DNA of 64,000 nt from Leisingera methylohalidivorans DSM 14336 (GCF_000511355.1 NC_023135.1:2072371-2136370), one strand, 5' to 3'; positions 43,246 through 52,176 are shown, counted from the stretch's first letter. Numbers and translations: made by a program. Notes: generated from the sequence alone by a model not told the origin.

Positions 43246-44694
43246 GTGCCCGCTGACGTTGCCCCGGTTTCACAGTTCATTGTCCGCCACCCTGAATGGC
43301 GGTCCGCCCGCAGGCCTGCCGGCCTGCGCGTGCTGCGGGGCGCGGTGGCCGGGCTAGCTGTGGCTGCGCTGGCCGCCTGTGCCGCCCCCGACATAAGGGT
43401 CGCAGCGCCGACCCGCGCCGCAGCTGCGCCGGTTGCGCTGCCGCCGGTCAAGGTGTTCACCGCCAGCCGGCCGCAGCCGCCGCAGCGCTCCAACGCTGAT
43501 ATCGCGCGGGATTTTCTGGATCTGCATTTCCGGCTGGAAGGCGGCAGCACCCTGCCCCAGTTCACCCGGTTCGAGACCCCGATCACCCTGCGGGTGACCG
43601 GCACGCCCGCACCGGGTTTCAACCGCGATCTGACCGCGCTGCTGACCCGGCTGCAGACCGAGGCCGGGATCCCGGTGCGGCGGGTGTCGGGCGGCGCGGC
43701 CAATATCACCATCCAATCGGTATCGCGCGCCGAGATCCGGCGGGCTCTGCCCAAGGCCGCCTGTTTCGTGGTGCCCAACGTCGCATCGCTGAGTGAATAC
43801 CGCCGCAACCGGCGCAGCCCGCGCACCAATTGGTCGCTGCTGCGCAGCCGCGGGAAACTGGCGGTGTTCATCCCCAATGACGTCAGCCCGCAGGAAGTCC
43901 GCGACTGCCTGCACGAGGAGCTGGCCCAGGCGATCGGGCCGCTGAACGATCTGTACCGGCTGCCGGATTCGATCTTCAACGATGACAATATCCACGCGGT
44001 GCTGACCGGCTTTGACATGCTGATTCTGCGCGCCACCTATGCGCCCGAACTGCGCACCGGCATGAGCCGGGCCGAAGTCGCCGCACGGCTGCCCGCGGTG
44101 CTGGCGCGCCTGAACCCGGGCGGCGCGCGCACCGCGTCACAGCGGCTGCCGGAAACCCCGCGGGCCTGGATCGCGGCCTATGAGCAGGCGCTGGGGCCGC
44201 AAGCCTCGCTGCGGGACCGGCTGCGCGCCGCCAACACCGCCGCCGCGATTGCCCGCGATCTGGGCTGGCAGGACCACCGGCGGGCCTTGAGCCATTACAC
44301 ATTGGGCCGGATGCTGCATGTCCGCGAACCGGAGCTGGCGCTGCAGCATTTCCTGACCGCCCAGACCTATCTGCAGGGGCTGCCCGGCACCCGGATGCAC
44401 CAGGCCAAGCTGGCGGTGCAGCTGGCGGCCTATGAGATTGCCGCGGGCAACGGGGGGGCTGCGCTGGCCCGCCTGACACCCGCTGCCGCCGCCGCGGCAC
44501 AGCATGAAAACGCCGCCCTGCTGTCGACGCTGCTGATGCTGCAGGCCGAAGCGCTGGATCTGCAGGGCCGCGTGGTGGAGGCGCGCAGGGTCAGGCTGGA
44601 CAGCCTGGGATGGGCGCGCTACGGGTTTGGCCCGGATTGGGCGGTCGAGGCCCGGCTGGAAGAGATTGCCGCGCTGCGCCCTTCCGGATCCTGA
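43246..44694 (+). CDS. DUF2927 lipoprotein
   Basis: A 482-residue secreted protein. A hydrophobic stretch ending in the lipobox LAALAAC with Cys45 marks an outer-membrane or periplasmic lipoprotein. The DUF2927 region covers roughly residues 75-290, including ISPQEVRDCLHEELAQAIGPLNDLYRLPDSIFNDDN-type sequence (starting DVSPQEV) with an HEE motif that resembles a metalloprotease site, and MLILRATYAPELRTGMSRAEV. The C-terminal half is helical repeats like TPR (SHYTLGRMLHVREPELALQHFL). The GTG at 43246 has AGGAG upstream; an internal GTG at residue 29 would give a more usual signal peptide. It lies between moxR and the VWA gene, so a joint role is plausible. Confidence 0.85.
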   Translation: MPADVAPVSQFIVRHPEWRSARRPAGLRVLRGAVAGLAVAALAACAAPDIRVAAPTRAAAAPVALPPVKVFTASRPQPPQRSNADIARDFLDLHFRLEGGSTLPQFTRFETPITLRVTGTPAPGFNRDLTALLTRLQTEAGIPVRRVSGGAANITIQSVSRAEIRRALPKAACFVVPNVASLSEYRRNRRSPRTNWSLLRSRGKLAVFIPNDVSPQEVRDCLHEELAQAIGPLNDLYRLPDSIFNDDNIHAVLTGFDMLILRATYAPELRTGMSRAEVAARLPAVLARLNPGGARTASQRLPETPRAWIAAYEQALGPQASLRDRLRAANTAAAIARDLGWQDHRRALSHYTLGRMLHVREPELALQHFLTAQTYLQGLPGTRMHQAKLAVQLAAYEIAAGNGGAALARLTPAAAAAAQHENAALLSTLLMLQAEALDLQGRVVEARRVRLDSLGWARYGFGPDWAVEARLEEIAALRPSGS

Positions 44695-44727
44695 TCCTGC
44701 AACACGAGACAAAAGACGGAAAAGACC

Positions 44728-44895
44728 ATGATCGTAATCGCCGGCTTGGTGCTGGGTGCCGCAATTGGCGCAATGAAGGCCCGCAAACGTGGCGGCAATA
44801 CCCTGGACATGCTGCAATACGGGGCTGTCTATGCCATCGTATTCGGTATGCTTGGCCTGCTGGCAACCATCCTGACCCACCGGGTGCTGGCATAA
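44728..44895 (+). CDS. Small two-helix membrane protein (55 residues)
   Basis: A 55-residue protein, too short to be found by long-frame searches: MIVIAGLVLGAAIGAMKARK forms helix 1 with a basic loop (KARKRGGNTLD), and AVYAIVFGMLGLLATILTHR forms helix 2. It sits 33 bases after the DUF2927 gene and 21 bases before the VWA gene on the same strand. The sequence resembles a small conserved membrane protein of Rhodobacteraceae. No function is known to me. Confidence 0.7.
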   Translation: MIVIAGLVLGAAIGAMKARKRGGNTLDMLQYGAVYAIVFGMLGLLATILTHRVLA

Positions 44896-44916
44896 CTGCT
44901 CAGCAAAGGCTCCGCG

Positions 44917-46101
44917 ATGTTCCAGCCCTTCTTTGAAAACCTGCGCAAGGCGGCCATTCCGGTCTCTTTGCGCGAATACCTGACCTTCCTGGAAGGGATG
45001 AAGGCGGGGCTGGCGACCTATGATATCGAGGCGTTCTATTTCCTCGCCCGCGCGGCGATGGTGAAGGACGAGCGCAACATCGACAAGTTCGACCGCGCCT
45101 TTGCCGCCACCTTCAAAGGGTTGGAGGCAATCCCGGCCGAGGCGGTGATGGACGCCGTCGATATCCCCGAAGACTGGCTGCGCAAGATGGCTGAAAAACA
45201 TCTGAGCGCCGAGGAGAAAGCCGAGATCGAGGCGCTTGGCGGTTTTGAGAAGCTGATGGAAGCGCTGCAGGAGCGGCTGAGGGAGCAACAGGGACGCCAT
45301 CAGGGCGGCAGCAAGTGGATCGGCACTGCGGGCACGTCGCCCTTTGGCGCCTATGGCTACAATCCCGAAGGCGTGCGCATCGGCCAGAATGAAAGCCGCC
45401 ACCAGCGCGCGGTCAAGGTCTGGGACAAGCGCGAGTTCAAGAACCTGGACGGCGATGTCGAACTGGGCACCCGCAACATCAAGGTCGCCCTGAAACGGCT
45501 GCGCCGCTGGGTCCGCCAGGGCGCGCATGAGGAGCTGGATCTGGACCGCACCATCCGCTCCACCGCCGAGCATGGCTATCTGGATGTGAAGACCCGGCCC
45601 GAGCGGCACAATGCGGTGAAGGTGCTGCTGTTCCTGGACGTGGGCGGCTCGATGGATCCGCATATCCAGGTGGTGGAGGAGCTGTTCTCGGCCGCGCGGA
45701 CCGAGTTCAAGCACCTGGAGTACTACTACTTCCACAATTGCCTGTACGAAGGGGTCTGGCGCGACAACCGGCGGCGCTGGGGCGAGAAGACCCCGACCCA
45801 TGAGGTGCTGCGCACCTACGGGCCGGACTATAAATGCATCTTTGTCGGCGATGCCTCGATGTCGCCTTACGAGATCGCCTATCCCGGCGGCGCCAATGAG
45901 CATTGGAACGAGGAAGCGGGCCAGGTCTGGCTGCAGCGCGCCCGCGACGCCTGGGCGTCGAACCTGTGGATCAACCCGGTGCCGGAGAAATACTGGGACT
46001 ATACCCATTCGATCGGCATGATCCGCGAGATATTCGAGAACCGGATGGTGCCGATGACGCTGGACGGGCTGGAACGCGGCATGAAGGAGCTGTCGCGCTA
46101 G
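44917..46101 (+). CDS. VWA-domain protein, CoxE-like partner of MoxR
   Basis: A 394-residue protein of the CoxE/VWA family. The first half is helical and basic-acidic mixed (LRKAAIPVSLREYLTFLEGMKAGLATYDIEAFYFLARAAMVKDERN). The von Willebrand A domain starts near residue 235 with the MIDAS motif DVGGSMDPH, followed by THEVLRTYGPDYKCIFVGDASMSPYEI. The paired MoxR ATPase is encoded upstream at 42274. In known systems such pairs mature metal centres (CO dehydrogenase, nitric oxide reductase) or help assemble envelope complexes. The client here is not visible nearby. Confidence 0.92.
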   Translation: MFQPFFENLRKAAIPVSLREYLTFLEGMKAGLATYDIEAFYFLARAAMVKDERNIDKFDRAFAATFKGLEAIPAEAVMDAVDIPEDWLRKMAEKHLSAEEKAEIEALGGFEKLMEALQERLREQQGRHQGGSKWIGTAGTSPFGAYGYNPEGVRIGQNESRHQRAVKVWDKREFKNLDGDVELGTRNIKVALKRLRRWVRQGAHEELDLDRTIRSTAEHGYLDVKTRPERHNAVKVLLFLDVGGSMDPHIQVVEELFSAARTEFKHLEYYYFHNCLYEGVWRDNRRRWGEKTPTHEVLRTYGPDYKCIFVGDASMSPYEIAYPGGANEHWNEEAGQVWLQRARDAWASNLWINPVPEKYWDYTHSIGMIREIFENRMVPMTLDGLERGMKELSR

Positions 46102-46217
46102 GGGTCTGTTCCCGGCAGCCCGTCAGCGCGGCGGATTAAAGCAACAGGTGACGGCGGCTCTCCCGCGCCTGCAGGCGCGCCGGCTGGCGCCAGCCCCCCT
46201 TGGCAGGCTTGGGCATG

Positions 46218-46315
46218 GCATCCTGCCTTGGCAGGATGCGCGCCGGACCTTCAGGTCCGGCGCCGGGCCCAACCGGCAGACCGGCAGTTTCAATGCAGGC
46301 CGGACGGGCGGGAGC
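46218..46315. repeat. Twin hairpins with REP-like element, copy 4
   Basis: Two hairpins in a row: GCATCCTGCC/GGCAGGATGC with a 2-base loop (46218-46239), and GCGCCGGACCT/AGGTCCGGCGC (46240-46263 region). They are followed by GGGCCCAACC and a GGACGGGCGGGAGC block. It is between the convergent VWA gene and a membrane-protein gene and may end both transcripts. Confidence 0.45.
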
Positions 46316-46350
46316 TGCGCCTGGCACGCGGGCATTGCGCAGCCCCGCCC

Positions 46351-46719
46351 CTAGACGCCCCACAGCCCCCAGCTGCCCATTGCGGCAACCGGCACGAACA
46401 GCCAGCCCTGCGGCAGCAGGCCATAGCCCGCGCGCCGCAGCGGCGGCACCGCGATGCCGATCGCCGCGGTCACTGCCGCCATGACCGTGCCCGCCAGCGC
46501 CATGTCGGCCGAGCCGCGGGCGCCAAGAAACAGGAACAGCGCCATCAGGCCCAGGTAGCCGGTCACCAGATGCCAGCAGAACAGGGTGGTTTCGCGCACA
46601 ACTTCCGGCAGCTTCCGGTCCTGTGCCAGCGGCACCGCGCATTCCCGGCCGCCGATGACGGCATGAACGCCCATCCAAAGCGCCGCCAGCGCTGACGCCG
46701 CAAGTAAAATCCAATGCAT
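46351..46719 (-). CDS. Small four-helix membrane protein
   Basis: A 122-residue integral membrane protein with four hydrophobic segments (MHWILLAASALAALWMGVHAV, LVTGYLGLMALFLFLGA, MALAGTVMAAVTAAIGIAV and GWLFVPVAAMGSWGLWGV) and short loops. A His in the first helix region and Cys-Trp-His (FCWHL) in the second are notable. The family is found in proteobacteria as an uncharacterised membrane protein; I cannot give a function. Convergent with the VWA gene. Confidence 0.75.
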   Translation of the reverse strand: MHWILLAASALAALWMGVHAVIGGRECAVPLAQDRKLPEVVRETTLFCWHLVTGYLGLMALFLFLGARGSADMALAGTVMAAVTAAIGIAVPPLRRAGYGLLPQGWLFVPVAAMGSWGLWGV

Positions 46720-47341
46720 CGCAATTCTCCAATTCCTGAAATGAAATCAAGGCTGCGGACCGGTAGAAGCAGCCTCCCGCCACAGTCAGATCACGCCATT
46801 CCGGAGCGGGCCACTGGAAATTCCGCGCAACCGCTGCATTTGCCGCAAGGTCACATCGGCAGCGGTTGATTGCACCGCCGGGCATTCATCGATCCTGTGA
46901 CCGCATGAGCAGCGCCGCGCCCGCAACCGGCCCGGTTTGCCGACCCAGATTCCAGCCAGCTGGGGTGGCGCGCCGCGGCGCCGGGCCTGCGCTGGGAACG
47001 CAGACGGCGGCGGGGGATGGCGCGCGGCGGCGGGAGGATGAAGACGGCGGAGGCGGCACGCGATGCGCAGTGGCTCCGGCTGGGCAGCGGTCTGGGATTT
47101 TGAGGCCCCGGGGACGTCGGAACCATTGCCGCTGCAGCCCGCCCCCGCCGCGCGGACCGCAATTCTTTTTTGCACAACCCAAAGCAGTCTGCCTGCGGAA
47201 ATCCGCCGCTTGGAACGGCATCCGGCGCATGTCCGCCGAAGCGCGCCCCGTCCGGTTGAACGGGCCGCTTTCCAACCGCTATCCATAAACAAAAGAACAA
47301 GCGGCAAAACAAAGGCCGCAGTCCCCGAGCAGGAGCCTCGC
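46720..47341. other. Long intergenic region upstream of minC
   Basis: About 620 bases that must hold the promoters of the membrane-protein gene (minus) and of minCDE (plus). All six frames give long GC-driven open stretches, but none has a domain or a ribosome binding site I would trust. The minC frame itself is open upstream to 47063 but without MinC-like sequence. Confidence 0.4.
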
Positions 47342-48106
47342 GTGAGCGTGCCGCATCAAGACATCCCTCCCCGTGGCGGTGCCCCCGCTGCAGCCATAAA
47401 GCCGTTTCAGATTCGCGGGCGGTATTTCACCGCTGTTGCGCTGCGCCCGGAGGACGGGCCGCTGGATCAGGCGTTTTATGCCGCGCTGGACGCGCAGCTG
47501 CGCTGGAGCCCGCATTTCTTTGACGGCGCGCCGCTGATCCTGGATCTGGCCCAGGCGCCGGGTTTGAACCGCCCGGCTGAGCTGCGGGCACTGACCGACA
47601 GCCTGCGCAGCCGCGGGCTGGCAGTGTTCGGTGTGCAGAATGCCTCGCCCCTGCAGGCGGCCGCAGCCGGGGACGCCGGGCTGATCACCATCGCCAGCGG
47701 CAAGGATGCGCCGCTGAACACCGACGGCCCGGCCCGGCCCGGTACCCGCCGGGAATTGCCCAAGAAATTGCGCCCGCCGCAGAACCGGCTGATTACCCAG
47801 CCGGTGCGCTCGGGCCAGACGGTGGTGGCCGAGGGCGGCGATCTGGTGGTGGTCGGACCGGTCAGTTCCGGCGCCGAGCTGATTGCGCGCGGCAGCATTC
47901 ATGTCTATGGCCGCCTGCGGGGCCGGGCCATGGCAGGCGCCGAGGGCGACGAGGACGCCCGGATCTTTTGCCACAGCCTGGACGCTGAACTGCTGGCGGT
48001 CGCCGGGCTGTACCGGACAAGCGAGAATTTGGAGCCGGAGCTGTTGAACCATCCGGTGCAGGTGTTCCTGCAGGACGGGCGGCTTTGTGTGGAGACCCTG
48101 GGATGA
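47342..48106 (+). CDS. minC: Septum site-determining protein MinC
   Basis: A 254-residue FtsZ-polymerisation inhibitor. The N-terminal domain spans about residues 20-105 (KPFQIRGRYFTAVALRPEDGPLDQAFYAALDAQLR, then LILDLAQA). The C-terminal beta-helix, which binds MinD, shows VRSGQTVVAEGGDLVVVGPVSSGAELIARGSIHVYGRLRGRAMAGAEGDEDARIFCHSLDAELLAVAGLY. The GTG at 47342 has CAGGAG seven bases upstream, which decides the start. First gene of minCDE. Confidence 0.95.
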   Translation: MSVPHQDIPPRGGAPAAAIKPFQIRGRYFTAVALRPEDGPLDQAFYAALDAQLRWSPHFFDGAPLILDLAQAPGLNRPAELRALTDSLRSRGLAVFGVQNASPLQAAAAGDAGLITIASGKDAPLNTDGPARPGTRRELPKKLRPPQNRLITQPVRSGQTVVAEGGDLVVVGPVSSGAELIARGSIHVYGRLRGRAMAGAEGDEDARIFCHSLDAELLAVAGLYRTSENLEPELLNHPVQVFLQDGRLCVETLG

Positions 48107-48131
48107 GCGCAGGGATAAGGAAGGCGGGACG

Positions 48132-48980
48132 ATGAGCAAGGACCTGAAACTGGAAGAGCCGCTGGGCAAGGTGATCGTGGTCACCTCGGGCAAGGGCGGC
48201 GTTGGCAAAACCACCACATCCGCAGCTGTCGGCGCGGAACTGGCGCGGCGCGGCCATAAGACGGTGGTGATCGATTTCGACGTCGGATTGCGCAACCTGG
48301 ACATGATCATGGGCTGCGAGCGCCGCGTGGTGTTCGATTTCATCAACGTCATCCAGGGCGACGCCAAGCTGAAGCAGGCGCTGATCCGCGACCGGCGGCT
48401 GGAGACGCTGTCGGTGCTGCCGACCTCGCAGACCCGCGACAAGGAAGCGCTGAGCCGCGAAGGCGTCGAAAAGGTGCTGGAAGAGCTGCGCCAGGAGTTC
48501 GACTACATCATCTGCGACAGCCCGGCGGGCATCGAGCGCGGCGCCCAGATGGCGATGTATTTTGCCGATGAGGCGATTGTGGTGACCAACCCCGAGGTTT
48601 CATCTGTGCGCGACAGCGACCGGGTGCTGGGATTGCTGAACAGCCTGACCAAACGGGCCGAGCAGAAAGGCGCCGAGCCGGTGAAGGCGCAGGTGCTGAT
48701 CACCCGCCACAACAAGGCGCGGATCGAAAGCGGCGAGATGATGCCGGTCGAAGACGTGCTGGAAATCCTGGCCGTGCCGTTGCTGGGGATCATCCCCGAA
48801 AGCGCCGCGGTGCTGCGCGCCTCCAACCTGGGCGTGCCGGTGGTGCTGGATGAGCCCTCGGCGGCGGCCACCGCCTATGAGGACGCGGTGGGCCGGCTGA
48901 TCGGCGAGCAGATCGAAATGCGGATCGCTGCGGACCGGCGCCCCGGCCTGCTGCAGCGGCTGTTCGGACGGGCGGTGTAG
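48132..48980 (+). CDS. minD: Septum site-determining ATPase MinD
   Basis: A 282-residue deviant Walker A ATPase that recruits MinC to the membrane and oscillates with MinE. Motifs: VVTSGKGGVGKTTTSAAVGAEL (Walker A), VIDFDVGLRNLDMIMGCERRVVFDF, CDSPAGIERGAQMAMYFADEAIVVTNPEVSSVRDSDRVLGLL. The C terminus ends with the amphipathic helix PGLLQRLFGRAV, the membrane-targeting sequence. It starts 25 bases after minC and ends four bases before minE. Confidence 0.97.
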   Translation: MSKDLKLEEPLGKVIVVTSGKGGVGKTTTSAAVGAELARRGHKTVVIDFDVGLRNLDMIMGCERRVVFDFINVIQGDAKLKQALIRDRRLETLSVLPTSQTRDKEALSREGVEKVLEELRQEFDYIICDSPAGIERGAQMAMYFADEAIVVTNPEVSSVRDSDRVLGLLNSLTKRAEQKGAEPVKAQVLITRHNKARIESGEMMPVEDVLEILAVPLLGIIPESAAVLRASNLGVPVVLDEPSAAATAYEDAVGRLIGEQIEMRIAADRRPGLLQRLFGRAV

Positions 48981-48984
48981 CGGG

Positions 48985-49248
48985 ATGTTCGGTTTCTCTC
49001 TCCGCCCCCGCAAGCCCTCGGCCAGCACCGCCAAGGAACGGCTTCAGATCCTGCTGGCGCATGAGCGCAGCGGCAGCGGCGGCGCCAGCCCTGACTGCCT
49101 GCCGCAATTGCAGCGCGACATTCTGGAGGTGATCCGCCGCCACATGCAGATCGGCGACGAGGCGATCGACATCCGCATGGAACGCGGCGATGAGCTGTCG
49201 AGCCTGGAGATCAACATCGAGTTTCCCGGCAAGCTGGGCGTGAACTGA
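48985..49248 (+). CDS. minE: Cell division topological specificity factor MinE
   Basis: An 87-residue MinE that stimulates MinD ATPase to position the Z-ring. The N-terminal amphipathic segment (MFGFSLRPRKPSASTAKERLQILLAHER) contains the MinD-binding ERLQILLAHER. The C-terminal dimer domain is LPQLQRDILEVIRRHMQI and SLEINIEFPGKLGVN. It directly follows minD and is the last gene of the operon. Confidence 0.96.
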   Translation: MFGFSLRPRKPSASTAKERLQILLAHERSGSGGASPDCLPQLQRDILEVIRRHMQIGDEAIDIRMERGDELSSLEINIEFPGKLGVN

Positions 49249-49587
49249 TCCGTTCAGACGGGCCGCGCATGTTCCGGCCGTTTTACTGAATTCCGGCGCA
49301 GTTTCCCCAACCCGCCCGCGCCGGGGTAAGGGCAGGTTAAACCTGCCCCTGGGGTCATGGGCCTTCCGCAGCTTCCGCGCAGAAGGCCCATGGCTTTTCC
49401 AGATCCGAATTCGCGAGCTGGCCGGCGCCGCGATCGGTCCGGACTGTTATGCCGCGCTGCAGGAAGCGGTGACCGCCAGCAGCTGCCCCCCCGGGCCGGG
49501 ACAGGCCGCCGCAGGAGAGCGGATGGGCCGCAGCGGATCGTGCAGAAACCGCTTGAGCCCGGCCGGGTCAGCCCCCATATCTGAGCC
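49249..49587. other. Intergenic region after minE
   Basis: About 340 bases. A first hairpin (GGGCAGG/CCTGCCC near 49330-49348) and the larger stem at 49356-49392 are the only clear structures. Nothing gene-like is seen. Confidence 0.5.
49356..49392 (+). terminator. Hairpin terminator downstream of minCDE
   Basis: A perfect 11-bp stem (CATGGGCCTTC at 49356-49366, GAAGGCCCATG at 49382-49392) with a 15-base loop, followed by GCTTTTCC. It is placed about 110 bases after minE. Confidence 0.55.
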
Positions 49588-50274
49588 ATGCTGCGCCTTC
49601 TCCCCATTCTGCTGGCCATCGCTTACGGCCTTGTGATGTACCGGATTTCGATCTGGCGCACCCATCGTGAGCTGGACCAGCGCTCAACCGAGCTGGCGGA
49701 CCCGAAACTGAAGCGGCTGACCGACCGGCTGGCGGCAGCGCTGGAGGTCGCCCGCATTCCGGTGCATATCTACGAGATCGACCCGGTCAACGGGCTGGCC
49801 GCGCCGGACGGGCGGATCTTCATCACCCGCGGGTTTTACCGCAAGTACCAGAACGGCGAGGTAAGCGCCGAGGAAATGGTATCGGTGATCGCCCATGAGC
49901 TGGGCCATGTGGCGCTGGGGCATGCCAGGAAGCGGATGATCGACTTCTCCGGCCAGAACGCGCTGCGCACCGCGCTGATGATGATCCTGGGCCGCTACAT
50001 TCCCTTTATCGGGCCGTGGATTGCCGGGGTGCTGACAGGTTTGATCGCGGCCCGGCTGTCGCGCGGCGACGAGTATGAGGCGGATGAATATGCCGCCGCG
50101 CTGCTGACCAAGGCGGGCATCGGGCTGGCACCGCAGAAAAGCCTGTTCACCAAGCTGGAAGAGCTGACCCAGGCGCGCGCGGGCATGGCACCGGCCTGGC
50201 TGATGAGCCATCCCAAGACCGAAGAGCGCATCGCCGCGCTGGAGCGGCTGGAAGCAAAATGGGCCAAGCGCTGA
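49588..50274 (+). CDS. M48-family zinc metalloprotease
   Basis: A 228-residue membrane-anchored peptidase. An N-terminal helix (LRLLPILLAIAYGLVMY) precedes the catalytic domain with HELGH (residues 103-107), the third zinc ligand in RGDEYEADEYAA (near 165), and two further hydrophobic helices around 125-155. LMSHPKTEERIAALERLE is the C-terminal signature of the family. It belongs near the HtpX/Oma1/YcaL group that degrades misfolded envelope proteins. The ATG at 49588 is the only good start. Confidence 0.9.
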   Translation: MLRLLPILLAIAYGLVMYRISIWRTHRELDQRSTELADPKLKRLTDRLAAALEVARIPVHIYEIDPVNGLAAPDGRIFITRGFYRKYQNGEVSAEEMVSVIAHELGHVALGHARKRMIDFSGQNALRTALMMILGRYIPFIGPWIAGVLTGLIAARLSRGDEYEADEYAAALLTKAGIGLAPQKSLFTKLEELTQARAGMAPAWLMSHPKTEERIAALERLEAKWAKR

Positions 50275-50412
50275 GCCGTCGGCTGACGCTGGATTGAGGG
50301 GCCGCCCCCCCGCGGCGGCGCCGGTTCGTGCCTTCAAACTGTCCGCCGGGCAGTTTGCTGCGCTGCGTACAGGCACTTACCCCGGAGTATTTCAGGAAAG
50401 TTGAAAGCGCGG

Positions 50413-50955
50413 TCAGGCTGACAGGGCTTTGGCGAGCCGCGGCAGGCGGGCTTTTTTCAGGAGCGGGCGGATCTCCCAGCTGCCGCCGGAAAGGCGGTTG
50501 GCCTCATCCAGAACCCGGGCGCCAACAGCTTCTATTCCGGCGTTATCCTCCAGCCAGATGCGGTAAAGGAGTTCGTCGGGGCCGAGCCGCTCCAGCCCCT
50601 CCTCGGCCAGGGTGTGGCGGGGGAAGTCCTTGTTGTTGAGGGTGACAATGCCATCGGCATGGCCGGTGACGGCGGCGGCCAGCACATGGATGTCGGCGCT
50701 GTCGGGCAGCCAGAGGCGGGCCTCGGTGCCCGGTGCCGGGGCGATTTCGGCCTTGGGCCAATTGGCGCGGGCCAGGGCGATCTCAGCCTTGGCCTGCACC
50801 GCGCCTTCGGGGCCGAGTTTCAGTGCTGCGCGCTCCCACTCGCCCAGGATGCGGGCGGACCAGAGCGGGGTGAAATGCCTCAGTCCCGCCGCGCCCAGCA
50901 GCATCTCCCGCATCACTGTCGGGTAGAGCACGCAGGTATCCAGAAGCAGCTTCAT
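50413..50955 (-). CDS. PIN-domain protein (putative ribonuclease)
   Basis: A 180-residue PIN-fold protein. The acidic active-site residues appear as LLLDTCVLYP (first Asp), an E in GEWERAAL, and WLPDSADIHVLAAAVTGHADGIVTLNNKDFP (D...D pair plus the third Asp). PIN proteins are often toxins of type II toxin-antitoxin pairs. No antitoxin gene is adjacent; instead the rRNA methyltransferase gene ends six bases upstream on the same strand, so the two form a unit. Either the antitoxin is missing or the protein has a housekeeping RNA role. Confidence 0.85.
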   Translation of the reverse strand: MKLLLDTCVLYPTVMREMLLGAAGLRHFTPLWSARILGEWERAALKLGPEGAVQAKAEIALARANWPKAEIAPAPGTEARLWLPDSADIHVLAAAVTGHADGIVTLNNKDFPRHTLAEEGLERLGPDELLYRIWLEDNAGIEAVGARVLDEANRLSGGSWEIRPLLKKARLPRLAKALSA

Positions 50956-50961
50956 CCCGCG

Positions 50962-52176
50962 TCAGTCCAGCCGGAAGAACACGGCCTTGAGGTAGCCGCT
51001 TTCGGCCAGCTGCGGCAGCTGCGGGTGGTCGGGGCCGGCATATCCGGTGTGGATCAGGCTGCTGCGGCGCCCGGCCTTGCCGATGCCGCGGGCCGAGGCG
51101 TTGCGGAAGCGCGACAGATCAGCAGCGTGCGAGCAGGAGCAGAGGCCGAGGTAACCGCCGGGTTTGACCAGCGGCGCTGCCAGTTTGGCAATCCGTTCAT
51201 AGGCGCGCAGGCCCGCCTCCAGCGCCTGTTTCGAGGGCGCAAAGGCGGGCGGGTCGCAGATCACGGCGTCAAAGTTTGCGCCCTCCTCGCCGAGGGCGGC
51301 CAGCACATCGAAGGCATCGCCCTGGCGGGCGGTGAACGCGTCCTTGAAACCGCTGGCTTCGGCGCCCTGGGCAGCCAGTTCAAGGGCTGCGGCAGAGCCG
51401 TCGACGCAGGTTGCGTGCCCTGCCCCCCCGGCCAGCATCGCGAGGCCGAAGCCGCCGACGTGAGAGAAGACATCCAGCACCTTGGCGCCGGGCCCTGTGA
51501 GGCGGGCGGCAAAGGCGTGGTTTTCGCGCTGGTCGAAGAACAGCCCGGTTTTCTGGCCGCCGGTGAGATCGGCCATATAGGTGGCGCCGTTCATCTGCAC
51601 CGGCACCGGCGCCGCAGGGGTTTCGCCCAGCAGGGTCTGGTTCACATCATCAAGGCCTTCGAGCGAACGGGTGCGGCCGGAGGCGTTTTTCAGGATCACC
51701 TCCGTGCCGGTCACCTCCGCCAGCGCGGCGGTCAGCGCGTCCAGATGCAGCTCGGCCCAGGCGGCGTTGGGCTGGACGGCGCAGACAGCGCCGAAGCGAT
51801 CGATCACCACGCCGGGCAGCCCGTCGGATTCGGCATGGACCAGCCGGTAGAAGGGCGCGCCGTACAGGCGTTCGCGCATTTCCAGCGCGCGGGTCAGGCG
51901 GACTGCGAACCAGGCCTGATCAATCACCGCCTCCGGGTCGCGGTCGAGCATCCGGGCGATGATCTTGCTTTCCGGGTTCACCGACACCAGCCCCAGCGGG
52001 TGCTGCGCCTCGTCCTCCAGCACCGCCAGGGTGCCGGGCGCCAGTTTGCGGGTGCGCCGGTCGGTCACCAGTTCGTTGGCATAAACCCAGGGAAACCCGT
52101 GCCGGATGGCGCGGGCGTTGGATTTGGGTTTCATTTTCACGCGGGGGCGCTGAAGCGCATCTGAGGAGGCTGTCAT
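50962..52176 (-). CDS. rlmI: Class I SAM-dependent rRNA methyltransferase (RlmI-like)
   Basis: A 404-residue 23S rRNA m5C methyltransferase of the RlmI group. It has an N-terminal PUA domain (RAIRHGFPWVYANELVTDRRTRKLAPGTLAVLEDEAQ), a middle beta-hairpin domain and a Rossmann domain with the SAM motif KVLDVFSHVGGFGLAMLAGGAGHATCVD. The catalytic DPPAFAPSK and CSCSH follow. AGAGGA six bases upstream supports the ATG at 52176. It is paired with the PIN gene. Confidence 0.9.
   Translation of the reverse strand: MTASSDALQRPRVKMKPKSNARAIRHGFPWVYANELVTDRRTRKLAPGTLAVLEDEAQHPLGLVSVNPESKIIARMLDRDPEAVIDQAWFAVRLTRALEMRERLYGAPFYRLVHAESDGLPGVVIDRFGAVCAVQPNAAWAELHLDALTAALAEVTGTEVILKNASGRTRSLEGLDDVNQTLLGETPAAPVPVQMNGATYMADLTGGQKTGLFFDQRENHAFAARLTGPGAKVLDVFSHVGGFGLAMLAGGAGHATCVDGSAAALELAAQGAEASGFKDAFTARQGDAFDVLAALGEEGANFDAVICDPPAFAPSKQALEAGLRAYERIAKLAAPLVKPGGYLGLCSCSHAADLSRFRNASARGIGKAGRRSSLIHTGYAGPDHPQLPQLAESGYLKAVFFRLD

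Noticed and set aside
44137..46008. 623-residue minus-strand frame opposite the DUF2927 and VWA genes
   Set aside because: Antisense shadow; the plus-strand genes have lipobox, DUF2927 and MIDAS features.
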